A stretch of DNA of 64,000 nucleotides from JBGTCY01 sp041748615 (GCA_041748615.1 JBGTCY010000015.1:1-64000), one strand, 5' to 3'; counted from the first letter of the stretch, positions 46,301 through 56,022 are shown. The notes: generated by a model not told the origin, from the letters alone. Numbers and translations are program-made.

Positions 46301-48418
46301 TCCGGCAATTGGAATTTCGGAACCAATTCAACTCCTCAAACTCCGACCGGTGCGAATGTTACAACAGCGTTTGCTACGGTTGGCAGAAAAAATATTATTT
46401 ACAGCAATCAAACGTATTCAGGATTTGTTCGCATCGCGATTGATAACGGCACCTATCTTCCTGAAATTCTCAGCACCGCGCGGTTGATTGCACCGCGCAC
46501 TTATTTCCTTTGCTCAGGCAGTATCGCGGATTTCACTTCGCCCACTCCCGGTATCAATTATGCCTGGGATTTTGGCGGAGCATTAAATCCAAATACTTAC
46601 AGCACCCAAAATGTGATTGGACAGACCTTCAATACGGTCGGCACTTTCATTATCAAACTGGAAGTTGAGACAGATTGCTGCGGATGGACATTGCCTGACT
46701 CGGTTACTTTGGTTGTAGAAGAAGGCGCGACCGTCAACTTCTCAGGTGACCTTGATTTATGCCCGGGAGAATCTACTGTTATCACATTGAGCGGAGCAAG
46801 CAGTTTTAATGTAATTCCCGGTATCGGAACATTGCAGGGACCTCAAACAAGTTTCACAATAAGTCCTTTAGCAACTACTGACTTTCTGATAACCGGATTA
46901 AGTCCGTCTGGTGTCTGTTCTACCCTCGCGCCACTGACAGTGAATGTTTATTCAATCCCTTCTATTACAATGAGCGCTATTCCCGCTGTTTGCAGCAATG
47001 AAGGCAGTGCTACCGCTACGGTCACCGGAGGCAGCGGCAGTTATGGCTATTTATGGAATGACCAAAATGCGCAACAAACTCAGACTGCATCTAATCTTTA
47101 CCCAGGAAATTACATTGTTACAGTAAGCGACCTTGTTTCAGGTTGTGAAAATATCGGGTATGTTTTTGTTTCCACCGGTGGTCCGATGGTTTACATTCAA
47201 AATACTACCAACGTATCTTGTTATGGGGGTAATGAAGGCACAGCCGGAGCAGCGGGAACAGGAGGGGTGCCTCCTTATACTTTCGCATGGGACAATGGAT
47301 TGCAGGGCGCAAATGTTACAGGTCTTGCCGCGGGTGAATATGTGGTTACTGTGACGGATAATGCAGGCTGCACTTCGATTGCCACCGCTTTTATCAATCA
47401 GCCGGACTCGATGGTTGTAGATATCTTTCCAATTGGCGCATCACTTTGTTTTGGAGTAACGGATGGCAGTTTGTTCGCGCAGGCGGATGCCGGAAATGGC
47501 AACTATACTTACCAATGGTATTTTGACGCGAATTTCACTTCTCCTGTTCCCGGAGCGACCGACACCGCCCGTAATCTTTCTACCGGAATGTATTACGTCA
47601 GAGCGATTGACCAGCTTGGGTGCATTGCTGAAAATTCTTTCGAAATTGGGGGAGCAGGACAACCGTATGTGCTGGATGAAATCACCGTCAACCCTTCCTG
47701 CTTTGGCGGCAGCAACGGGCAAATCACGCTGATTGTTTCAGGCGCTGCCGGTGGCTATTCTTATCAATGGAGTAATTCACTGTCTGACAGCATTGCCAGC
47801 GGACTCACCGCGGGTGATTATCTGATTACGATTACAGATGTGGATGGATGCGACACGGTGATGAATATTACTTTGAACAATCCTCCTGCCGCTACAGTGG
47901 AAGTTATTCCTTCAGACACGACCATCATGTTTGGCAATAGTGTTCAGTTGACTTCCATTTATCAAAATGATAATCCGGGAACGGGTACGCCAGAATATGG
48001 ATGGACGCCAGTCACCGCGCTCAGTTGCACGAATTGTCCGAACCCTATTGCCAGCCCGGAAGAAACGATTACCTATACATTAGTTGTCACTGATGCGAAC
48101 GGATGTCTTGCGCAAAACACAGCGATTGTGAAATTGGATTATGAAGTCGGACTTTGGGTGCCAAACGCGTTCTCACCCAATGAAGACGGAGTGAATGACG
48201 TGTTTTTTGTTTATGGCACCGGCATCACACGGCTGAACTTCAAAATTTTCGACCGCTGGGGCGAAAAGATTTTTGAGAGTAACAATATCAACACCGGATG
48301 GGATGGCACCTATAAGGGTAAATTAATGCTGCCGGGCGTGTATGTCTATTATGTGGAAGCCTTCTTCATGGACAATTCACGCAAAGCGCTGAAAGGCAGC
48401 GTAACGCTGATTCGCTGA
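43322..48418 (+). CDS. Giant adhesin with glycine-rich segment, SprB repeats and T9SS type B domain
   Basis: About 1698 residues from ATG 43322; an upstream in-frame TTG (43271) gives a poorer signal peptide. The N-terminal domain (THAVGIDLSYEC...FYRDC) is homologous to the locus 1 adhesin. After Ig-like parts, residues about 540-700 look like a right-handed beta-helix (YVTPNGSGGGLSPNDPT...). Residues about 701-939 are a Gly/Ala/Asn-rich stretch with GGNGG repeats and paired cysteines (GFCCGS, TCVCIDC, ACVCG). A PKD-like domain, four SprB-type repeats (about 1213-1520) and a CHU_C domain (VPNAFSPNEDGVNDVFFVYG...) complete it. Probable T9SS type B surface adhesin. Confidence 0.9.
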   Translation: MMSFFSGKIFLPLVLILLILLGKEVSATHAVGIDLSYECLGGNQYRFTLNFYRDCVGVSAPTSAGINLFSASCNVNTTINLSRISFTEISPICPAQFPQSSCSGGSLPGIQQYIYSSVYTLPQECNDWIISYTLCCRNYAITNLSSPGNQNIYVEAGINNTNGLCNNSPVFTTLPVPYFCANQDFNYNHGAVDIDGDSLVYSLIQPRTNRTTFIPYVSGFTPTNPLLTNSGFGFDTQTGQMTFNARNNQQAVVTVRVEEYRNGVLIGYTIRDLQLVVLPCTNILPTASGINGTTNYSINICAGFPLCFDINTIDPDAGQTTTLTYNGGIQGASFNISGSPFQNGTFCWTPTPNDIGSHNFSITVVDDACPIVGRNAYTYTINVTPNPNPPINVGPDLDICEGGCVQLDELNRPAGVVYSWSPASGLSNSNIPNPTACPQVTTVYTLSATYPDACAAADQVRVTVRPSSPVSIFPKTAVVCAGASIQLTATTDPGVNLLWSNGATTTSTVVTPTATGIYTVQSTNQYGCTESDTAFITYSPPPPPQVCNNIYVTPNGSGGGLSPNDPTDIVTAVSLAQCNNLTIKMAIGTYTIDEPLTISSLLTIEGGFEPANNWRKSSQPGATTIFRSNLNPEGPPNAQRIVALYANGAIFWRLQDLTITTADGTPTGQEGMSTYGLHLTACSDYEIVRCQITAGNASAGENGAAPPGIGGAAGGGNGGNGGTGANGCGNPGPGGNGGAGNGGAGGGTGTDTGSGGFCCGSSRPPSGTPGQNGGNGTSYNPGDIPAIPQPSSGFFTPTAQSDNGGSGFGGGGGGGGGGSRGGTCVCIDCAGNTGGAGGNGGGGGLGGGGGFGGGASFGVYLFGGTSGNFTDVVINSGTAGNGGIGGAGQPGAPGQPGATGANTGACVCGNPQGADGGNGGAGGNGGRGRDGAPGINGDIFSEGGTASILNGGVPQNITPGAGSVNDFNFAAQPVIFAENISCANRPMEFSAAASGNWNFGTNSTPQTPTGANVTTAFATVGRKNIIYSNQTYSGFVRIAIDNGTYLPEILSTARLIAPRTYFLCSGSIADFTSPTPGINYAWDFGGALNPNTYSTQNVIGQTFNTVGTFIIKLEVETDCCGWTLPDSVTLVVEEGATVNFSGDLDLCPGESTVITLSGASSFNVIPGIGTLQGPQTSFTISPLATTDFLITGLSPSGVCSTLAPLTVNVYSIPSITMSAIPAVCSNEGSATATVTGGSGSYGYLWNDQNAQQTQTASNLYPGNYIVTVSDLVSGCENIGYVFVSTGGPMVYIQNTTNVSCYGGNEGTAGAAGTGGVPPYTFAWDNGLQGANVTGLAAGEYVVTVTDNAGCTSIATAFINQPDSMVVDIFPIGASLCFGVTDGSLFAQADAGNGNYTYQWYFDANFTSPVPGATDTARNLSTGMYYVRAIDQLGCIAENSFEIGGAGQPYVLDEITVNPSCFGGSNGQITLIVSGAAGGYSYQWSNSLSDSIASGLTAGDYLITITDVDGCDTVMNITLNNPPAATVEVIPSDTTIMFGNSVQLTSIYQNDNPGTGTPEYGWTPVTALSCTNCPNPIASPEETITYTLVVTDANGCLAQNTAIVKLDYEVGLWVPNAFSPNEDGVNDVFFVYGTGITRLNFKIFDRWGEKIFESNNINTGWDGTYKGKLMLPGVYVYYVEAFFMDNSRKALKGSVTLIR

Positions 48419-48435
48419 TAAGTAAAGATTCAATC

Positions 48436-49332
48436 TTAATTTCCATCCAACGCTGCCGCACCGCTGACGATTTCAGTCAACTCGGTGGTGATGGCGGCTT
48501 GGCGGGCGCGGTTATAGGAAATTTTCAAATCGCGCAGCAGTTCGGTGGCGTTATCAGTGGCTTTATCCATCGCAGTCATGCGGGCGCCATGCTCGGAAGC
48601 GTTATTGTCGAGTACGGCTTTGTAAAACTGCGTTTTAAGGATTTTTGGAACAAGATATTCGAGGATTTCTTTCTTGCCAGGCTCGTAAATAAAATCCGGT
48701 ACTTTTTTGTTTTTTTCCGCATTCACTGATTCCATTTTCGGAATGGGGAGAAAAGGCTCATTGGTGATAATTTGAGTAGCAGCGTTTTTAAAATGGCTGT
48801 AAACAAACTCCACCGAATCATATTTACCGCTGAGAAAACCATTCATGGCATAATCGGCAGCTTTGGATACCTGTTCAAAATTTAAATTGAAAAACAAACC
48901 CAGAAAATCTTTATTGACCGGGTAAGCCTCTTTTTTGAAATAACCATAACCCTTACTGCCGATGGTCATAATTTCTACTTTCCCCCGGCTCGCCTGTTCT
49001 TTATATTTATTCTGAATTAAAAAACGGGTTTGCTTAATCAAGTTGGTATTAAATCCGCCACAAAGACCTTTGTCGGAAGTAATGAGGATAATCAAAACAC
49101 TTTTTAATTCCCTTTTTTTGGCAAACTCAATCTGCAAATCACCTTCATTCCCGGAGAGAATATTACTCAGCATTTCAGAAAGCTTCAAAGAATATGGACG
49201 CATCTGTGTAATCGCTTCCTGCGCCCTTCTCAATTTTGCAGCCGAAACCATTTTCATGGCTTTGGTAATCTGCTGTGTTGAGATGACCGACTGAATGCGT
49301 GTTCTGACCTCTTTTAATTTACCTCCGGGCAT
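48436..49332 (-). CDS. atpG: ATP synthase gamma subunit
   Basis: 298 residues. The N-terminal helix KEVRTRIQSVISTQQITKAMKMVSAAKLRRAQ and the C-terminal helix ITTELTEIVSGAAALDG are the rotor coiled coil of F1. ITSDKGLCGGFN is the conserved central region. It is last in the atp series; atpD and atpC do not follow. It converges on the locus 2 adhesin with a 17-nt gap and no clear terminator. Confidence 0.96.
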   Translation of the reverse strand: MPGGKLKEVRTRIQSVISTQQITKAMKMVSAAKLRRAQEAITQMRPYSLKLSEMLSNILSGNEGDLQIEFAKKRELKSVLIILITSDKGLCGGFNTNLIKQTRFLIQNKYKEQASRGKVEIMTIGSKGYGYFKKEAYPVNKDFLGLFFNLNFEQVSKAADYAMNGFLSGKYDSVEFVYSHFKNAATQIITNEPFLPIPKMESVNAEKNKKVPDFIYEPGKKEILEYLVPKILKTQFYKAVLDNNASEHGARMTAMDKATDNATELLRDLKISYNRARQAAITTELTEIVSGAAALDGN

Positions 49333-49336
49333 GCTG

Positions 49337-49378
49337 GTTTATAGTTTATAGTCTAATGTTTAATGTTGAAAGTTGAAA
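49337..49378. repeat. Heptad array between atpA and atpG
   Basis: Six units: GTTTATA, GTTTATA, GTCTAAT, GTTTAAT, GTTGAAA, GTTGAAA, just upstream of the atpG start in the 106-nt gap inside the atp operon. Confidence 0.75.
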
Positions 49379-49438
49379 TGAAACATTTAAGTAGATGGAT
49401 TAAGAAATTTTGAAGGCATATTTGATAAACTTCAACTC

Positions 49439-51019
49439 TTAACCTTTAAACTTCTCTACCAACTCCTTTGCCAATCCCTCAATCGTTTTTATCACATCAT
49501 CTTTAAATTCACCGGCTCTCAATGAATCAAGTTCTTTGCGGAAACGGGTTTCCAATTGCAGATGGAATTCTTTTTCGAATTCATTCACTTTATTGACCGG
49601 CACTTTGCTCAACAAACCTTTCGTACCGCAATAGATGATAGCAATCTGGTTTTCTACCGCGAGGGGTGAATGCAGATTCTGCTTCAGGATTTCCACGTTG
49701 CGCGCGCCTTTGTCCAACACCGCTTTGGTAGCAGGGTCAAGGTCGGAGCCGAACTTGGAAAATGCTTCCAATTCACGATATTGAGCCTGGTCGAGTTTCA
49801 GCGTACCCGCCACTTTTTTCATTGATTTAATCTGGGCGTTACCACCTACACGTGACACCGAAATACCTACGTTGATAGCGGGACGCACACCGGCATTAAA
49901 CAGGTTGGTTTCCAAAAATATCTGTCCATCGGTGATGGAAATCACGTTGGTGGGGATGTATGCAGAAACGTCACCCGCCTGTGTTTCGATAATCGGCAAA
50001 GCTGTCAATGAACCTCCACCTTTAACAATCGGTTTCAGGTTGTCTGGCAAGTCATTCATGTTTTTTGCAATATCATCTTTCTCGATAATTTTCGCGGCAC
50101 GTTCCAGCAAACGGGAGTGCAAATAGAACACGTCACCGGGATATGCTTCGCGTCCGGGAGGACGTTTCAGCAACAACGAAACTTCACGATAAGATACCGC
50201 CTGTTTTGACAAATCGTCATAAACAATCAATGCCGGACGTCCGGTATCGCGGAAATACTCACCAATGGAACAACCGGAAAAAGGAGCATAAACCTGCAAG
50301 GGTGCCGGGTCGGAAGCGGTTGCTGCAACAATCACCGTGTATGCCATCGCGCCATGGTCTTCCAATGTTTTGGCTACGTTGGCAACGGTGGACGCTTTTT
50401 GCCCGCAAGCCACATAGATACAATAAACAGGTTCACCGCGGTCGTAAAATTCTTTTTGATTGATAATTGTATCCAAAGCGATGGCGGTTTTACCGGTTTG
50501 ACGGTCACCGATAATCAACTCACGCTGACCGCGACCAATCGGAATCATCGCGTCAATCGCTTTAATACCGGTTTGAAGCGGCTCTTTCACCGGTTGGCGG
50601 TAAATCACTCCGGGCGCTTTTCTTTCCAACGGCATCTCAAATAATTCACCCTGAATCGGACCTTTTCCGTCAATCGGTGCGCCCAGGGTATTCACCACGC
50701 GACCAACCATGCCCTCCCCTACATTGATGGATGCAATCACTCCTGTTCTGCGCACGGAAACGCCTTCGCGAATATCCTGTGAACCTCCCATGAGAATCAC
50801 ACCCACATTATCTTCCTCAAGGTTCATCACAATCGCGCGAACTCCGTTTTCAAATTCCACTAACTCACCGGCTCTCGCTTTTGTGAGTCCGTAAACGCGG
50901 GCAATACCATCGCCCACTTCCAAAACAGTACCCACCTCTTCAAGGTCGGCTTCGGATTTGATGCCGGAAAGCTGCGCTCTCAGGATTGCAGAAATTTCAT
51001 CGGCTTTTACTTCTACCAT
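49439..51019 (-). CDS. atpA: ATP synthase alpha subunit
   Basis: 526 residues. Walker A GDRQTGKT is at 171-178; the beta-barrel N-domain, [22 protein letters not shown] and [11 protein letters not shown] are typical of F1 alpha. It forms the catalytic hexamer with AtpD, which must be encoded elsewhere. It follows atpH by 22 nt. Confidence 0.97.
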   Translation of the reverse strand: MVEVKADEISAILRAQLSGIKSEADLEEVGTVLEVGDGIARVYGLTKARAGELVEFENGVRAIVMNLEEDNVGVILMGGSQDIREGVSVRRTGVIASINVGEGMVGRVVNTLGAPIDGKGPIQGELFEMPLERKAPGVIYRQPVKEPLQTGIKAIDAMIPIGRGQRELIIGDRQTGKTAIALDTIINQKEFYDRGEPVYCIYVACGQKASTVANVAKTLEDHGAMAYTVIVAATASDPAPLQVYAPFSGCSIGEYFRDTGRPALIVYDDLSKQAVSYREVSLLLKRPPGREAYPGDVFYLHSRLLERAAKIIEKDDIAKNMNDLPDNLKPIVKGGGSLTALPIIETQAGDVSAYIPTNVISITDGQIFLETNLFNAGVRPAINVGISVSRVGGNAQIKSMKKVAGTLKLDQAQYRELEAFSKFGSDLDPATKAVLDKGARNVEILKQNLHSPLAVENQIAIIYCGTKGLLSKVPVNKVNEFEKEFHLQLETRFRKELDSLRAGEFKDDVIKTIEGLAKELVEKFKG

Positions 51020-51041
51020 TTTATCTTGCTTTTAAAATGCG

Positions 51042-51605
51042 TTAACGTAAATTTTTTAAATACTCATTGTTTTCGAGTCCTTTCCTATAGATGCCCAGGT
51101 TCTTCGAAATGCTGGCATCATATCTTTTATCTCCGTATCGGAGAATAAATCCTCCGATTAAACTTTCATCAATCTCGGTAGTGAGTTTCACATTTTTCAG
51201 TTGCGCCTGCACTTTCACCTTGCTGATTAACTTGTCAATTTCGGTTTTGTCCATAGGCGCGGCAATGGTGAGCCGAACCTGCGTGATTTCACTGAATACA
51301 TCATACTGCCGGAGGAAACTATCCACGATGTCTTTCAGAAAAACATCTCTTTTTTTGCGGGTAATCAGTTTAAAAAAAGTCATGGTCAACTCTCCGACCT
51401 TACCTTTGGTGACCGATTCGATGATTTTTAATTTCTTGTCACTGCTAATCACCGGACTGCTTAAAACCACTCTGAATTCCCTGCTGATTTCCATCAACTT
51501 TTTAAGATAAAGCTGGTCCTGGTAAACCTCCTCCAACTTCCCTTTTTCTACCGCGAAGTCAAGCAATGATTTGGCATATCGTGTGGCTAATCGAATCGAG
51601 TGCAT
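51042..51605 (-). CDS. atpH: ATP synthase delta subunit
   Basis: 187 residues. RLATRYAKSLLDFAVEKGKLEEV at the N-terminus and the C-terminal IGGFILRYGDKRYDASISKNL are the two conserved delta/OSCP regions. It links F1 to the peripheral stalk. One base separates it from atpF, indicating tight coupling. Confidence 0.95.
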   Translation of the reverse strand: MHSIRLATRYAKSLLDFAVEKGKLEEVYQDQLYLKKLMEISREFRVVLSSPVISSDKKLKIIESVTKGKVGELTMTFFKLITRKKRDVFLKDIVDSFLRQYDVFSEITQVRLTIAAPMDKTEIDKLISKVKVQAQLKNVKLTTEIDESLIGGFILRYGDKRYDASISKNLGIYRKGLENNEYLKNLR

Positions 51606-51606
51606 T

Positions 51607-52104
51607 TCAGTTCAACTTCATTTCATGAACAATACCGGCTACATACTTATCGTGTTCCTGCTTGTCTTTCAATTCACGTTTGAGGATTTCCTCAGAAATT
51701 TTAACCGCCAGCAATCCTACCTGATTTTTCACATCCGTCAGGGCTGCCATCTTCTGGTTCTCAATTTCACGCTTGGCGTTTTCCACGATTTTGTGGGCTT
51801 CCTCTCTCGCTTTTTCTTTCGCCTCATTAATCATTCTATCCTGTACTTCGCGCGCCTCCTTCAGGATTTTGCCGCGTTCTTCTTTCGCCTCCGCAAGAAT
51901 CTTTTCATTGTCGGATTTCAGCTTCGCCATTTCATCACGGGCTTTTTCCGCTTCATGCAATGAGCGTTCAATAGATTGCTCACGCTCATCAAGGGCGGAG
52001 AGAATGGGTTTCCACGCGAACTTTTTCAAAATGAAAAGCACGGAGATAAAAACTATCAGGGTCCACAGTAGTAACCCCGGATCCGGATTCAGCAGATTAT
52101 CCAT
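51607..52104 (-). CDS. atpF: ATP synthase b subunit
   Basis: 165 residues. One membrane helix (about 8-27, LLLWTLIVFISVLFILKKF) is followed by a long charged amphipathic helix, the peripheral stalk. Positioned between atpE (89-nt gap) and atpH (1-nt gap). Confidence 0.95.
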   Translation of the reverse strand: MDNLLNPDPGLLLWTLIVFISVLFILKKFAWKPILSALDEREQSIERSLHEAEKARDEMAKLKSDNEKILAEAKEERGKILKEAREVQDRMINEAKEKAREEAHKIVENAKREIENQKMAALTDVKNQVGLLAVKISEEILKRELKDKQEHDKYVAGIVHEMKLN

Positions 52105-52193
52105 AGCTGTTTTTTAATCATCAATAAATAAAACCCCCATCTGAATTTCTGAAAATTCGATGAAGCAACGCTCTGTTCAGAGCCGACTTGCAA

Positions 52194-52439
52194 TTAACCG
52201 TTTGCCAGCAAACAAATTACCGCACCAAACAGCGCCACACCTTCGATGAAGGCTGCAAGGATTAAAGCGGTTGTTCTGACATCACCGCTTGCCTCAGGCT
52301 GACGGGCAATGGCTTCTGTAGCGCTGCCGCCAATTCTGCCGATACCAAGACCGGTTCCCAATACGACTAAACCTACACCGATACCTGCTCCGAGAGGTCC
52401 AAAAGATTCAATTGCAAGAAAGATAGTGTCTAATAACAT
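52194..52439 (-). CDS. atpE: ATP synthase c subunit
   Basis: 81 residues, two helices joined by the polar loop RQPE (47-50). The ion-binding carboxylate is E66 in AAFIEGVALFG. The residues that form a sodium site (Gln in helix 1, Ser/Thr after the Glu) are absent, favouring proton coupling. Lies 39 nt after atpB. Confidence 0.96.
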   Translation of the reverse strand: MLLDTIFLAIESFGPLGAGIGVGLVVLGTGLGIGRIGGSATEAIARQPEASGDVRTTALILAAFIEGVALFGAVICLLANG

Positions 52440-52478
52440 TTTTAATGATTGTTTATGGTTAAAAAAATATTTTCCTGA

Positions 52479-53618
52479 TTAATGATGTGCCGGTTCTTCC
52501 ACTGCCTGACCGATAAATAAAGCCGTCAACAGCGTGAAGATATATGCCTGCAAAGCGGCAACCAGCAATTTGATTAAATACATAAATACCGTGAAGGCAA
52601 CCATCGCCACACCAACTCCCAACGAACCCGCTTTGCCAATCTGCGGTCCTAAAATAAATATCAGGCTAATCAGGCTCAACACCAGGATGTGACCGGCAGT
52701 GATGTTCGCGAACAAACGAATCATCAAGGCAAAGGGTTTGGTGATGATGCCTACCAATTCAATCGGAATCAAAATAAACTTTACCGGAACAGGAACGCCC
52801 GGAGGCCAAAGCATGTGTCCCCAGTAATGTTTGTTGCCACTGCCTACAATTAAAAGGAGGGAGAGGACCGCTAAGATAAATGTGACCGCGATATTTCCTG
52901 TGACATTGGTGGAGCCGGGGAAAAAGGGTACCAAGCCAATCAGGTTATTTATCCAAATGAAAAAGAATAAAGTGAGCAGATAAGGTAAATACTTGTTGTA
53001 TTTTTTTTCTCCGATGGATTTGCGGGCGATTTCATCCCGCACGAAAATGATGATTGGCTCAAGAAACGACTGCATTCCCTTCGGAGCTTTTCCTTCGCGG
53101 GTTCGGTAGGCATTGGCAGCGGGAATAAACAGTAAAAACATCACCAACACACCCACCATCATACTGAACACATTTTTAGTAATGGAAATATCATAAAAAC
53201 CCGCCCTGGAAACTTCAAAATTTTGTCCCTGATAAATCACCTGCGCTTGCCCGTTTTCACCGGTAGTCCAGTCCACTTCTACATTTCCGGCCGGGAAGTC
53301 GCCTTCCGCTTTCATGAGCCTGCCGTGGTTAAGTACGAACCCGTCAATGGCGTTTTTTCCATGATGAAACTTACTTGAAAGCATGAATCGCAATCCGGTT
53401 TCTTGAGAATAAAAAATGACCGGCAAGGGGAAAGACAAATCCCCGACAATATGAAATTCATTCTGGTCGCCAATGTGGTGAGCAATCATCGCGGTTGGGT
53501 CAAACTTGCCCTCTTTGTTTCCGGCAGCAAAACTGTCGAGCGGAAAAAATGCACAGAATAAAAATAATGAAAAGACGAATATTAAAACTTCGCTTCTTTG
53601 TTTCTCTTTAATTTCCAA
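52479..53618 (-). CDS. atpB: ATP synthase a subunit
   Basis: 379 residues, about 110 longer than the Escherichia coli subunit because of an N-terminal secreted-like extension (about 1-120, containing HHIGDQNEFHIVGDLSFPLP), as in other Bacteroidota. The essential arginine is R301 in LMIRLFANITAGH. It forms the proton half-channels against the c-ring. A -7-like box lies 52 nt upstream, so this is the first gene of atpBEFHAG. Confidence 0.95.
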   Translation of the reverse strand: MEIKEKQRSEVLIFVFSLFLFCAFFPLDSFAAGNKEGKFDPTAMIAHHIGDQNEFHIVGDLSFPLPVIFYSQETGLRFMLSSKFHHGKNAIDGFVLNHGRLMKAEGDFPAGNVEVDWTTGENGQAQVIYQGQNFEVSRAGFYDISITKNVFSMMVGVLVMFLLFIPAANAYRTREGKAPKGMQSFLEPIIIFVRDEIARKSIGEKKYNKYLPYLLTLFFFIWINNLIGLVPFFPGSTNVTGNIAVTFILAVLSLLLIVGSGNKHYWGHMLWPPGVPVPVKFILIPIELVGIITKPFALMIRLFANITAGHILVLSLISLIFILGPQIGKAGSLGVGVAMVAFTVFMYLIKLLVAALQAYIFTLLTALFIGQAVEEPAHH

Positions 53619-53670
53619 GTAGTTAGAGTTGATTTTTCTTGATTTTGAAGCATTTTCCTTAAAATCGGTG

Positions 53671-53678
53671 CGAAGATA
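53671..53678 (-). promoter_or_regulatory. -7 box of the atp operon
   Basis: Minus-strand TATCTTCG, one mismatch from TAnnTTTG, a frequent natural variant. The preceding -33 is TTT rather than TTG. Confidence 0.5.
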
Positions 53679-53794
53679 GACACTTTTAAATGATTTGGAA
53701 AAAAATTAAGCGATGATTTTGTTTTTCATGCCTAAAAATCATCCGTTAGCTTCTCCGAGAAGGAGATTATGAAAATTTTCAGAGATGCCTTTAG

Positions 53795-54268
53795 TTATTT
53801 CATTTTTCTTATCCGTTCAAAAAACGATTGCAGTAATCTCAGTTGAATGGTAATGGTAAGTATCATCAACCCTACTGAAAAAAACAAAAACTCTTTTTTG
53901 TAGAGGTAAAATAACGCGTTGATTTCAAGACCTTTTTTTTCCTGATTGGCTGTTAAAAAAAGATTGAGGTCATAGGTATCCATCATAAAAATCATCTCGT
54001 TGATTTTATCCAACACGACAAAAAACAGGATGCTGTTAAAAACAAACAGAGGAACTTGAACGGCAGTGAATTTTAAAAAGGGAATATTTTTATAATAAAT
54101 TGTCCACCTGAAATAAGTGGCTGCGAGCGTTGCCATGAAAATATTGAGCGCCAGAAAATGCTGATTGATGAACCCCATCAAAGGATAGGCAACAATGAAC
54201 GCGAATGCTACCGCAACCAAAATCCAAAACAACTCAACGGAGAATGTAAACAGGCGATATTTTATCAT
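53795..54268 (-). CDS. Membrane protein upstream of the atp operon, unknown function
   Basis: 157 residues with four hydrophobic helices (about 11-30, 38-57, 69-86 and 127-147). No family is recognised. Its ATG overlaps the stop of the M3 peptidase gene by four bases (54265-54268), so it is co-translated with that gene. It ends 117 nt before the atp -7 box. By position it resembles the small hydrophobic proteins (AtpI/AtpZ-like) that precede atpB in many bacteria, but it lacks recognisable AtpI sequence, so that is speculation. Confidence 0.65.
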   Translation of the reverse strand: MIKYRLFTFSVELFWILVAVAFAFIVAYPLMGFINQHFLALNIFMATLAATYFRWTIYYKNIPFLKFTAVQVPLFVFNSILFFVVLDKINEMIFMMDTYDLNLFLTANQEKKGLEINALFYLYKKEFLFFSVGLMILTITIQLRLLQSFFERIRKMK

Positions 54269-56004
54269 AATTGATTGTCGTCCACCGCGCTCAGCCAGCG
54301 GCTGACTTCATTAACCACCTCCGGAACAATCTGCTCGCCAAAAGGAGACTGCAACCCGGCATCATCTACCAATCCCAGGAAGGCTTTGCTTCCGCCTGAT
54401 TTGCAGAGCGCGACATAGTCTTTCCATGCTCTTTCCGACTCTTGTCTTGATTTCAGCCAAAACTGAAGCGCGCAAATCTGGGCAAGTGTGTAATCAATGT
54501 AGTAGAACGGGTTTTGGTAAATGTGACTTTGCTTCTGCCAGAGACCACCGTTTTCAAGATATTCATTACCGTCATAATCCCGGAGCGGCAGGTATTTTTT
54601 CTCGATTTCGCGCCATGCCTTTTTGCGTTCGGCCGGTGTAGCATCCGGATGTTCATAAACGAAATGCTGAAACTCATCCACGGTGACGCCATAAGGCAAA
54701 AACAGGAGCGCACCACTGAGATGCCCAAACTTGTATTTATCAGTTTCTTCTTTGAAAAAAGATTCCATCCAGGGCCAGGTTAAAAATTCCATGCTCATCG
54801 AATGGATTTCACATGCTTCGTAAGTGGGCCAATGATATTCAGGCAATTCAAAATGACGGCTCATATAAACCTGGAACGCATGACCGGCTTCATGTGTGAG
54901 CACATCAATATCATGCGAGGTGCCGTTGAAGTTGGAAAAAATGTAAGGCGCGTGATAGTTGCTCAAATATGTGCAATATCCGCCTCCGGCTTTTCCGGCT
55001 TTATTTACCAAATCCATTAATTGGTGGTCGTTCATGAATTTAAAAAACTCATCGGTTTCTTTTGAGAGTTCTTTGTACATGGCTTTTCCCTGCTCAATAA
55101 TCCAGTCGGGGTTTCCCTTAGGGGTGGCGTTGCCATTTTTAAATAACAGCGGCTCATCATAAAATTTCAGGCTGCTGATACCTAACCTTTTAGCCTGTCT
55201 TTCTTTCAGGGCATTTGCAACCGGCACGACATGTTTTAATATTTGCCCGCGGTAAAATTTCACATCTTCGGCATTGTAGTCGGTGCGCAACATGCGGGCA
55301 TATCCCAATTCAACAAAATTTTCAAACCCTAATTTTTTCGCCATGCGGGTTCTCACTTTCACAAGGTCATCAAACATCCGGTCAAGCTGCGTTTCATTTT
55401 CTTTCATGAAGCCATATTTTGCTTCAGCCGCTCTCTTGCGCATATCGCGGTCGGTGGAAAGCTCAAAAGGAACCATTCCGGCAAGATTTCTTTCTTCGCC
55501 TTCAAACATGATTTTGGCGGAAGCCATCAGTTTGGTGTATTCGCTTCGGAGTTCATTTTCAATGCGGAGGTCTTCCAAAATCACGGGGTCGAAAGTTTTC
55601 AGGCTGGTTTCGGCAATGGCGAACAACTGATGCCCCCATTTTTTTTCGAGTTCAGCGCGATAGGCGGATTTTATCAAAGCCTGATAAAGTTTGTGTACCA
55701 ACCCTTCAAACAAAGGAGAGTTCCGGTCAAAATATTTCTGCTCTGTTTCATAAAAAGCATCCCGCGTATCCACCGTATGCCGGATGGAAACCAGGTTACG
55801 GGCAGTTTCGAAATCATCACGCAGTTTATTGATTTTCGCGAGTGTTTCATTTTGCCGCTCACCGTTTTCTGCCCGGTTGAATTCAGCGATGAGTTCATTA
55901 AATGCTTTTTCAACCTTGTCAATGTCCGGTCTTTCGTATTGAATATCGCTGAAGCGGAAAGTTTTCAATTCTGCCGGTTCCTGTGTTTTAAAAAAGGTTT
56001 TCAT
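54265..56004 (-). CDS. M3-family oligoendopeptidase (PepF-like)
   Basis: 579 residues. The zinc motif HEAGH is at 371-375 (DVLTHEAGHAFQVYMS), with the third ligand likely in the following YEACEIHSMSMEFL. The sequence matches bacterial M3 oligoendopeptidase F-type enzymes, which degrade short peptides in the cytoplasm; there is no signal peptide. It follows a thioesterase gene by 18 nt and overlaps the next membrane gene by four, making a three-gene unit ahead of the atp operon. Confidence 0.9.
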   Translation of the reverse strand: MKTFFKTQEPAELKTFRFSDIQYERPDIDKVEKAFNELIAEFNRAENGERQNETLAKINKLRDDFETARNLVSIRHTVDTRDAFYETEQKYFDRNSPLFEGLVHKLYQALIKSAYRAELEKKWGHQLFAIAETSLKTFDPVILEDLRIENELRSEYTKLMASAKIMFEGEERNLAGMVPFELSTDRDMRKRAAEAKYGFMKENETQLDRMFDDLVKVRTRMAKKLGFENFVELGYARMLRTDYNAEDVKFYRGQILKHVVPVANALKERQAKRLGISSLKFYDEPLLFKNGNATPKGNPDWIIEQGKAMYKELSKETDEFFKFMNDHQLMDLVNKAGKAGGGYCTYLSNYHAPYIFSNFNGTSHDIDVLTHEAGHAFQVYMSRHFELPEYHWPTYEACEIHSMSMEFLTWPWMESFFKEETDKYKFGHLSGALLFLPYGVTVDEFQHFVYEHPDATPAERKKAWREIEKKYLPLRDYDGNEYLENGGLWQKQSHIYQNPFYYIDYTLAQICALQFWLKSRQESERAWKDYVALCKSGGSKAFLGLVDDAGLQSPFGEQIVPEVVNEVSRWLSAVDDNQL

Positions 56005-56022
56005 GCCAGATATATTTATTTA

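Noticed and set aside
45375..46487. Long alternative frames (160-170 residues) over the glycine-rich segment
   Set aside because: G-rich repeats keep other frames open by composition; the main frame has domains on both sides.
52194..52439. Sodium-coupled ATP synthase
   Set aside because: The c subunit has E66 but lacks the helix-1 Gln and the Ser/Thr after the Glu that make a sodium site.
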